A DNA stretch of 64,000 nucleotides from an uncultured Roseobacter sp. (GTDB lineage Bacteria > Pseudomonadota > Alphaproteobacteria > Rhodobacterales > Rhodobacteraceae). The stretch is from NCBI GenBank assembly GCA_913054455.1, contig CAJXIL010000001.1, forward strand, positions 1 to 64,000, written 5' to 3'. The notes beneath the pieces are model-generated. The model had not been told where the DNA came from, did not search any database, and was given only the letters and a program-made list of their open reading frames with translations. Positions 58,181 to 64,000 of this stretch are shown in pieces; positions within the stretch are counted from its first letter, which is position 1; the number at the start of each line of letters is the position of its first letter. The position numbers were made by a program, and so were the translations under genes.

Positions 58181-59998
58181 ATGAAACAGCCATTTACTGA
58201 TCTTGAAATAAAAAAAGCCGGTTCAGGTTTCTACGAAGGGCACAGCGTCGAAATCGCTCTGCTGAGCAAAGGTATTATCGTCGCTCTGGTGATTTGGGCT
58301 TTGATCTGGCCCGCAAATGCCAATGGTGTTCTAGGGAGCCTGAATTGGCGAATTCTTGAAGATTTTAATGCATTCTACATCATCATAGTTGGCTTCTTTG
58401 CGTTCTTTTTGCTGGTCGTTGCAGCCCTGCCGCAGACAGGAAAGCGGGTCATGGGCAGAAATGGGGAAGCCCCTGAATTTTCAAACTTTTCATGGTTTTC
58501 AATGATGTTCGGGGCAGGTCTGGGCGTTGGCCTGATGGTATTTGCGACTGCAGAGCCCTTGGGTCTTTGGGGGTCAAACCCCTTGGTCGTTTCCGGTGCC
58601 GTCGAAGGCAATACAACCGAGGCGCTCCAATCAGGCTACCGCTATACCTTCTTGCACTACGGTTTTCATGCCTGGGCCATTTATGTGGTGACGGGGCTGT
58701 CACTGGCCTACTATGCCTATACACGCGATATGCCACTCACCATTCGTTCTGCTTTGACTCCATTGTTTGGCAAATGGGTCAACGGCATACTGGGACATGT
58801 CGTTGATGTCTTGGGCGTTGTTGCAACCATTCTTGGTGTTTCGGTGACGATTGGGTTTGGTGTCAGCCAGTTCATTGACGGGGTTTATGCAATTACTGGC
58901 ATGGAATGGATGATGGACATGACCGGAGATGCGCCAGCGCCGGGAACAGTTGGGCTGATTGCAGGCCTCGTTGTCATCATGGGCCTGTCTATCATATCCG
59001 CGGTTTCAGGTGTCGGTCGCGGCGTAAAATACCTTTCAAACCTGAACTTGGTTCTGTCGGTCATACTGCTGTTGACCTTCGTGGTGTTCGGCTCGTTCCT
59101 GTTCGCCATGACGACCTATGCGAGCGCCTTTGTAGACTATGTCTTGAACTTTGCCTCGCTCAGCTTTGGGGCCTATGGCCCGCAATCGGCAGACGCATTT
59201 GCGGCGGCCTTGCCTGAGGCAGCAAAGCCTTTGGCCGGTGAACTTAAGGCCGGTGCCACCAATGCTTGGGGATCTTACGATGGGTTTGTTGGCGGACTGA
59301 CAGGCGCCGCGGCTGAGCTTCCAGCGGAAACCCTGGCTGTGGTGTATGAGGCTGGCAATGAGGGGCGTCAGTTTGGTTGGCAGGCTGGCTGGACAACCTT
59401 TTACTGGGCTTGGTGGATCGCCTTTTCACCCTTTGTCGGTCTGTTTCTTGCACGGATCTCCAGAGGGCGCACCGTGCGTGAATTCATTATAGGCTGCGTC
59501 TTTGCACCTGCGATGGTTTGCTTCGCATGGATGACCATTCTGGGCGGCACCGCCATTGATCTTGAACTGACTGGAGCCGCCGAAGGCGTCATAATCGGCG
59601 CCTCAAACACATCCAAGCTTTTTGTTACCCTCGGCGAAATGATCTCAGGCGGCTTTCTGTCTGGCATCACCATCATGTGCGTGGTCTTAATCATGACGTT
59701 CCTGGTGACATCAGCGGATTCAGGCATCCTGGTGATGAATACGATCATGTCAGGTGGCGAGCAGGATACAGGCATCAAACATCGCATCGTTTGGGGGGTT
59801 TTGCTGACGTTTGTAATCGGCGCGCTTCTCATCGCTGGCAAGACCAACGGTGGAGCCGACCCCATGGAGGCCTTGAAAAGTGCAATGATTATTGGGGCGC
59901 TGCCATTCACCGTCGTAATGGGTTTAATGTGTCTCGCGTTGGTCAAAGCGCTGTTCCGGGACGGAAAACGAGAGGCTCTTTCAACGCCTTCGAACTAA
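58181..59998 (+). CDS. BCCT-family transporter (betaine/choline/carnitine type)
   Basis: FSMMFGAGLGVGLMVFATAEPLGLWGSNP, HYGFHAWAIYVVTGLSLAYYAY, TSADSGILVMNTIMSGG. Confidence 0.94.
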   Translation: MKQPFTDLEIKKAGSGFYEGHSVEIALLSKGIIVALVIWALIWPANANGVLGSLNWRILEDFNAFYIIIVGFFAFFLLVVAALPQTGKRVMGRNGEAPEFSNFSWFSMMFGAGLGVGLMVFATAEPLGLWGSNPLVVSGAVEGNTTEALQSGYRYTFLHYGFHAWAIYVVTGLSLAYYAYTRDMPLTIRSALTPLFGKWVNGILGHVVDVLGVVATILGVSVTIGFGVSQFIDGVYAITGMEWMMDMTGDAPAPGTVGLIAGLVVIMGLSIISAVSGVGRGVKYLSNLNLVLSVILLLTFVVFGSFLFAMTTYASAFVDYVLNFASLSFGAYGPQSADAFAAALPEAAKPLAGELKAGATNAWGSYDGFVGGLTGAAAELPAETLAVVYEAGNEGRQFGWQAGWTTFYWAWWIAFSPFVGLFLARISRGRTVREFIIGCVFAPAMVCFAWMTILGGTAIDLELTGAAEGVIIGASNTSKLFVTLGEMISGGFLSGITIMCVVLIMTFLVTSADSGILVMNTIMSGGEQDTGIKHRIVWGVLLTFVIGALLIAGKTNGGADPMEALKSAMIIGALPFTVVMGLMCLALVKALFRDGKREALSTPSN

Positions 59999-60020
59999 AA
60001 TAGACATCACTACAGGTAGA

Positions 60021-60050
60021 GGAGAGGCGTCATTTGTGGCGCCTCTTTTC
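60021..60050 (+). terminator. Rho-independent terminator after BCCT transporter
   Basis: AGAGGCG - loop - CGCCTCT followed by TTTT. Confidence 0.75.
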
Positions 60051-60167
60051 TGCGTTTCGGTTCATCTACGGTTCCTGCCAATTGCGCACAGGGGCTGCAA
60101 AATGCGAAATGTCGCCGCCGTCGGCCTCCCAGGGATCGAGGGAAAGGATTAAGCGGCAAACAAGACA

Positions 60168-60635
60168 TCAAACATCAGGAAATACAGGCGTGTTTTTGAC
60201 GATGTTGTAACAAAGGCTGCTGTCGATAGAGGCGATACCGCCAATTGCATGTAGCCGATTGCGAATAAAGTCATCGTAACCATCGAGGTCTTTGACCAGG
60301 ACATGCAGCAAATAGTCCTGCCCTCCCGTCAACAAATAGCAGACCAGAATTTCGTCGATCAGTTTGATGCGGCTTTCGAAATGTGAAACGCACTCTTTGG
60401 TGTGCCGCTCCAGACGGATAGAGATAAAGGCCATCATCGAAAGGCCATACTGTTTGGGGTCTATGTCGGCATTGTAACCCCGGATAACGCCACTCTCCTC
60501 GAGTATCCGTAACCGTCGCAAACAGGGGGAAGGAGACAAGTTAACCTCCTCAGCAAGTGCGTGATTGGTGATGCGCCCATTGCGTTGCAACGCCTGGAGA
60601 ATTTGGCGGTCCTTCGCATCCAACTTTGTATTCAT
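60168..60635 (-). CDS. Lrp/AsnC-family transcriptional regulator
   Basis: MNTKLDAKDRQILQALQRNGRITNHALAEEVNLSPSPCLRRLRILEESGVIRGYNADIDP; divergent from megL. Confidence 0.93.
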   Translation of the reverse strand: MNTKLDAKDRQILQALQRNGRITNHALAEEVNLSPSPCLRRLRILEESGVIRGYNADIDPKQYGLSMMAFISIRLERHTKECVSHFESRIKLIDEILVCYLLTGGQDYLLHVLVKDLDGYDDFIRNRLHAIGGIASIDSSLCYNIVKNTPVFPDV

Positions 60636-60837
60636 ATCTCTGTCTCCCGGCGGCATGCGCTCACCGAGTAGTAAGGCACGAATCATCCCAAATCTGACGT
60701 TTTCTGGCGTTCTCATTAGATATATAAAAGGGTTTGTGAAATCTTCTGCTAAGAAATCTTAATTTTCGAGTGATCTTTGGCAGTTTCATCCAAACATCGT
60801 GCGGGACATTGGACTTCAGTTAACTGGAGACCTCCGC

Positions 60838-62040
60838 ATGACCCGTCTTACCGATGATTTTGCCACCCGTGCCATTCACCATGGCTATGATCCTCAGCAA
60901 AACCAAGGCGCGCTGACGCCACCGCTGCATATGACATCAACCTTTGTTTTTGAAACCGCCGAGGCGGGTGGCGAAATGTTTGCAGGCGAACGTCAGGGGC
61001 ATTTCTATTCGCGTATTTCCAACCCCACCAACGACCTGCTGGAGCAGCGCATTGCATGTCTGGAAGGCGCAGAAGCCGGTCTGGCGCTGGCGTCAGGCAT
61101 GGGTGGCATCACTTCAACGCTTTGGACACTGCTGTCCCCAGGCGATGAGCTGATCATCGACAAGACGCTCTATGGCTGCACCTTTGCCTTTATGCAGCAT
61201 GGGCTGAGCAAGTTTGGCATCACGGTGACGCCTATCGACATGACTGATCCGGTGAATTTGGAGCGCGCTATCAGCGAAAACACCCGTGTTGTCTACTTTG
61301 AAACTCCAGCCAATCCGAACATGCGCCTGGTTGATATTGCCGCTGTATCCGCAATCGCAAAAACCGCCGGTGCAATCGTAGTCGTCGACAATACCTATGC
61401 CACGCCCTTTTTGACCCGGCCATTGGAGCACGGGGCAGATATTGTTGTGCATTCCGCGACCAAATATCTGGGTGGCCACGGAGATCTGGTTGCCGGTTTG
61501 GTCGCCGGTAGTGCCGAGATGATCCAGCAGATCCGCCTGTTTGGTATGAAAGATATGACCGGCGCGGTGATCTCTCCCTTCAACGCCATGTTGGTGCTGC
61601 GCGGCATCAAAACGCTTGCTTTGCGGATGGAGCGCCATTGTCAAAGCGCAATGACTGTTGCCCAGATGCTGGAGGCGCATCCCGCTGTCCGCGAAGTCCA
61701 CTACCCCGGCCTGACCAGCTTTGCGCAACATGATTTGGCGAAACGGCAAATGGATGGCTTTGGGGGCATGATCGCCTTTGAACTGGAAGGCGGCATTGCA
61801 GCGGGCCGCGCCATGATGAACGCCCTGACCATGATTGGGCGGGCAGTCTCATTGGGGGATGCCGAAACGCTGATCCAGCACCCCGCCAGCATGACTCATT
61901 CCACCTACTCTCCCGAAGAACGGGCAGAACACGGCATTAGCGACGGATTGATCCGGCTATCGATCGGATTGGAGGGCGTTGAAGACATACTTGCCGATCT
62001 GAGCTCTGCCTTGCCCGCGCCCCAGACCGCTGCTGCCTAA
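60838..62040 (+). CDS. megL: Methionine gamma-lyase
   Basis: FATRAIHHGYDPQQNQGALTPPLHMTSTF, YSRISNPTNDLLEQRIACLEGAEAGLALASGMGGI, VVHSATKYLGGHGDLVAG, LYGCTFAFMQHGL. Confidence 0.9.
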   Translation: MTRLTDDFATRAIHHGYDPQQNQGALTPPLHMTSTFVFETAEAGGEMFAGERQGHFYSRISNPTNDLLEQRIACLEGAEAGLALASGMGGITSTLWTLLSPGDELIIDKTLYGCTFAFMQHGLSKFGITVTPIDMTDPVNLERAISENTRVVYFETPANPNMRLVDIAAVSAIAKTAGAIVVVDNTYATPFLTRPLEHGADIVVHSATKYLGGHGDLVAGLVAGSAEMIQQIRLFGMKDMTGAVISPFNAMLVLRGIKTLALRMERHCQSAMTVAQMLEAHPAVREVHYPGLTSFAQHDLAKRQMDGFGGMIAFELEGGIAAGRAMMNALTMIGRAVSLGDAETLIQHPASMTHSTYSPEERAEHGISDGLIRLSIGLEGVEDILADLSSALPAPQTAAA

Positions 62041-62072
62041 ACAATAAACGACCAAGGAAACAGGAGATGAAC

Positions 62073-64000
62073 ATGCAACAGGGTTTCAATCCATCGGCAG
62101 CAGTTGCCGACACCGATCCGGAAGAAACGCGCGATTGGGTAGAGGCTTTCCTTGGTCTCAAAAACGCAGTGGGCGCAGACCGTGCCCGCTTCATCCTAAA
62201 ACAGCTTGAAGACACAGCCCGGCTCGAAGGACTGAACTCCGGTGAGCAACCCTATTCGTCTTACCGCAATACCATATCTGTCGAGCAACAGGGCACCTAC
62301 CCCGGCGATCTAGAGATCGAATCCCGGCTGACCTCAATTATGCGCTGGAACGCTCTGGCCATGGTGGTGCGCGCCAATGAGGCCTATGGCGGCCTGGGTG
62401 GACATATCGCCAGCTATGCCTCTGCAGCCGAGATCTTTGAGGTTGGATTTAACCATTTTTTTCGTGCCCGCGACGACAGTTTTGGCGGCGATCTGGTCTA
62501 CTACCAGCCTCATTCTGCCCCTGGCATCTATGCACGCGCCTTTTTGGAAGGGCGTCTGGACCGGACCCAACTGGCCAACTATCGCCAGGAGGTTGCCGGC
62601 AATGGGCTGTGTTCCTACCCTCATCCCTGGCTGATGCCCGATTTCTGGCAATTCCCCACCGGATCCATGGGAATTGGGCCGCTCAATGCGGTCTATCAGG
62701 CGCGCTATATGCGCTATCTTGAAGCGCGCGGCTTCGCCCAAACCCAGGACCGCCATGTCTGGGGCGTGTTTGGCGACGGCGAGATGGACGAGCCGGAATC
62801 CATTGCCGGCCTCACACTGGCTGCACGCGAGGGATTGGATAACCTGACCTTTATCGTCAATTGCAATCTACAGCGTCTGGATGGTCCGGTGCGCGGCAAT
62901 GGCCAGGTGATCCAAGAGCTGGAATCCCTGTTCATCGGCGCGGGTTGGAATGTGATCAAGGTGCTTTGGGGATCTGAATGGGATGAACTGTTTGCCCGTG
63001 ACAAAGACAATGTGCTGTTGAGCCGTTTTGCCCAAACCGTTGATGGACAATACCAAAATCTTGGCGCCAAGGATGGCGACTATAACCGGGAAAAGTTCTT
63101 TAATGCGGATCCACGCAGTGCCGCTTTGGTCAGCCATATGTCCGAGGAGGAAATCAACAACCTCAAACGCGGCGGCCATGATCTGCGCAAACTCTATGCA
63201 GCCTTTGCCGCCGCCAAGGCCGAAAAGGGACGACCAACCGTCATCCTCGCCAAAACCAAAAAGGGATATGGCATGGGCGGCGCTGGCGAAAGCCGGATGA
63301 TCGCGCATCAGGCCAAGAAAATAGACACGGAGGCACTGTTTCAGTTTCGCGACAGGTTCAATCTTCCCATCTCGGATCAGGACGTAGAAGAGATGAACCT
63401 ATTTGAGCCGAAAGCAGAGAGCAAAGAAATGATCTATCTGCACGCAAAGCGTCAGGCGCTGGGGGGCTATATGCCCAAGCGGGAGCGCGCCGCTCCAAAG
63501 GCCAGCATGGCCGCTGCTCCGGCACTGGAAAAATACGGAAAATTTGCGCTGGAGGCGGATGGCAAGGAAATGTCCTCCACTATGGCGGCCGTTCGGATGA
63601 TGGGTGGACTGCTCAAGGACAAACAGTTTGGCCCTCGCGTTGTTCCCATTGTCGCAGATGAGGCCCGTACCTTTGGTATGGATAACCTGTTCCGTCAGAT
63701 TGGCATCTATGCGCCCTATGGTCAGCTCTATACCCCCGAAGATGCCGGATCGATGATGTACTACAAAGAAGCTGAAAATGGTCAGCTTCTGGAAGAAGGC
63801 ATCACCGAAGCCGGCGCGCTTTCGTCTTGGGTGGCTGCGGCGAGTTCCTACTCCATCCACGGCATGCCGATGCTGCCCATCTACATCTACTATTCCATGT
63901 TTGGGTTCCAACGGGTTGGCGATTTGATCTGGGCCGCAGCGGATCAGCGTGCGCGCGGTTTCCTTCTGGGCGCCACAGCCGGGCGTACCACCCTATCGGG
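62073..64000 (+). CDS. aceE: Pyruvate dehydrogenase E1 component, homodimeric AceE type, truncated by the window end
   Basis: From ATG 62073 (AGGAG upstream): MQQGFNPSAAVADTDPEETRDWVEAFLGLKNAVGADRARFILKQLEDTA..., VFGDGEMDEPESIAGLTLAAREGLDNLTFIVNCNLQRLDGPVRGNGQVIQELE, TKKGYGMGGAGES. Confidence 0.92.
   Translation, partial: MQQGFNPSAAVADTDPEETRDWVEAFLGLKNAVGADRARFILKQLEDTARLEGLNSGEQPYSSYRNTISVEQQGTYPGDLEIESRLTSIMRWNALAMVVRANEAYGGLGGHIASYASAAEIFEVGFNHFFRARDDSFGGDLVYYQPHSAPGIYARAFLEGRLDRTQLANYRQEVAGNGLCSYPHPWLMPDFWQFPTGSMGIGPLNAVYQARYMRYLEARGFAQTQDRHVWGVFGDGEMDEPESIAGLTLAAREGLDNLTFIVNCNLQRLDGPVRGNGQVIQELESLFIGAGWNVIKVLWGSEWDELFARDKDNVLLSRFAQTVDGQYQNLGAKDGDYNREKFFNADPRSAALVSHMSEEEINNLKRGGHDLRKLYAAFAAAKAEKGRPTVILAKTKKGYGMGGAGESRMIAHQAKKIDTEALFQFRDRFNLPISDQDVEEMNLFEPKAESKEMIYLHAKRQALGGYMPKRERAAPKASMAAAPALEKYGKFALEADGKEMSSTMAAVRMMGGLLKDKQFGPRVVPIVADEARTFGMDNLFRQIGIYAPYGQLYTPEDAGSMMYYKEAENGQLLEEGITEAGALSSWVAAASSYSIHGMPMLPIYIYYSMFGFQRVGDLIWAAADQRARGFLLGATAGRTTLS

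Noticed and set aside
1-64000. CRISPR arrays, prophage, integrons, tRNA/rRNA genes and insertion sequences
   Set aside because: No repeat-spacer pattern, integrase or transposase ORF, or structural RNA signature was visible by reading; a tRNAscan/Infernal run would be needed to exclude small RNAs.

Overview
This window looks like a Roseobacter-clade (Rhodobacteraceae-like) chromosome segment, judged from gene content and GC-rich coding style; the taxon is inference. It is gene-dense, with about 55 supportable protein-coding genes and no rRNA, tRNA, CRISPR array or intact mobile element that I can see. In order: a chemotaxis locus (cheA fragment, cheY, STAS protein, MCP, cheB, cheD); modABC; two tandem LysM plus solute-binding-domain proteins; a complete five-step hut locus (hutF, hutI, hutH, hutG, hutU, hutC); an orphan soluble hybrid histidine kinase; an Lrp/M24/diaminopropionate ammonia-lyase/M20 catabolic cassette; a nucleotide-sugar dehydrogenase; an Anbu (ancestral proteasome-like) operon with two transglutaminases, an alpha-E protein and a circularly permuted ATP-grasp; next to it a compact cassette of a CphA/GshAB-like ATP-grasp, a stand-alone ACP, a thioesterase whose nucleophile is Cys and not Ser, and a divergent YheC/D-like ATP-grasp; an ArsR/aquaporin/ArsH locus carrying an AstE/AspA-type deacylase and a PatB/MalY-type C-S lyase; a LacI-controlled ABC transporter with a phosphodiesterase; an ECF41-type sigma factor operon with a matching promoter-like motif; and a BCCT transporter, Lrp, methionine gamma-lyase and aceE-type E1 region running off the window end. 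The best candidates for an undescribed system are the ACP/Cys-thioesterase/dual ATP-grasp cassette beside the Anbu operon, and the arsenic-locus deacylase plus C-S lyase pair. All family calls were made by eye from motifs; no database search was run.
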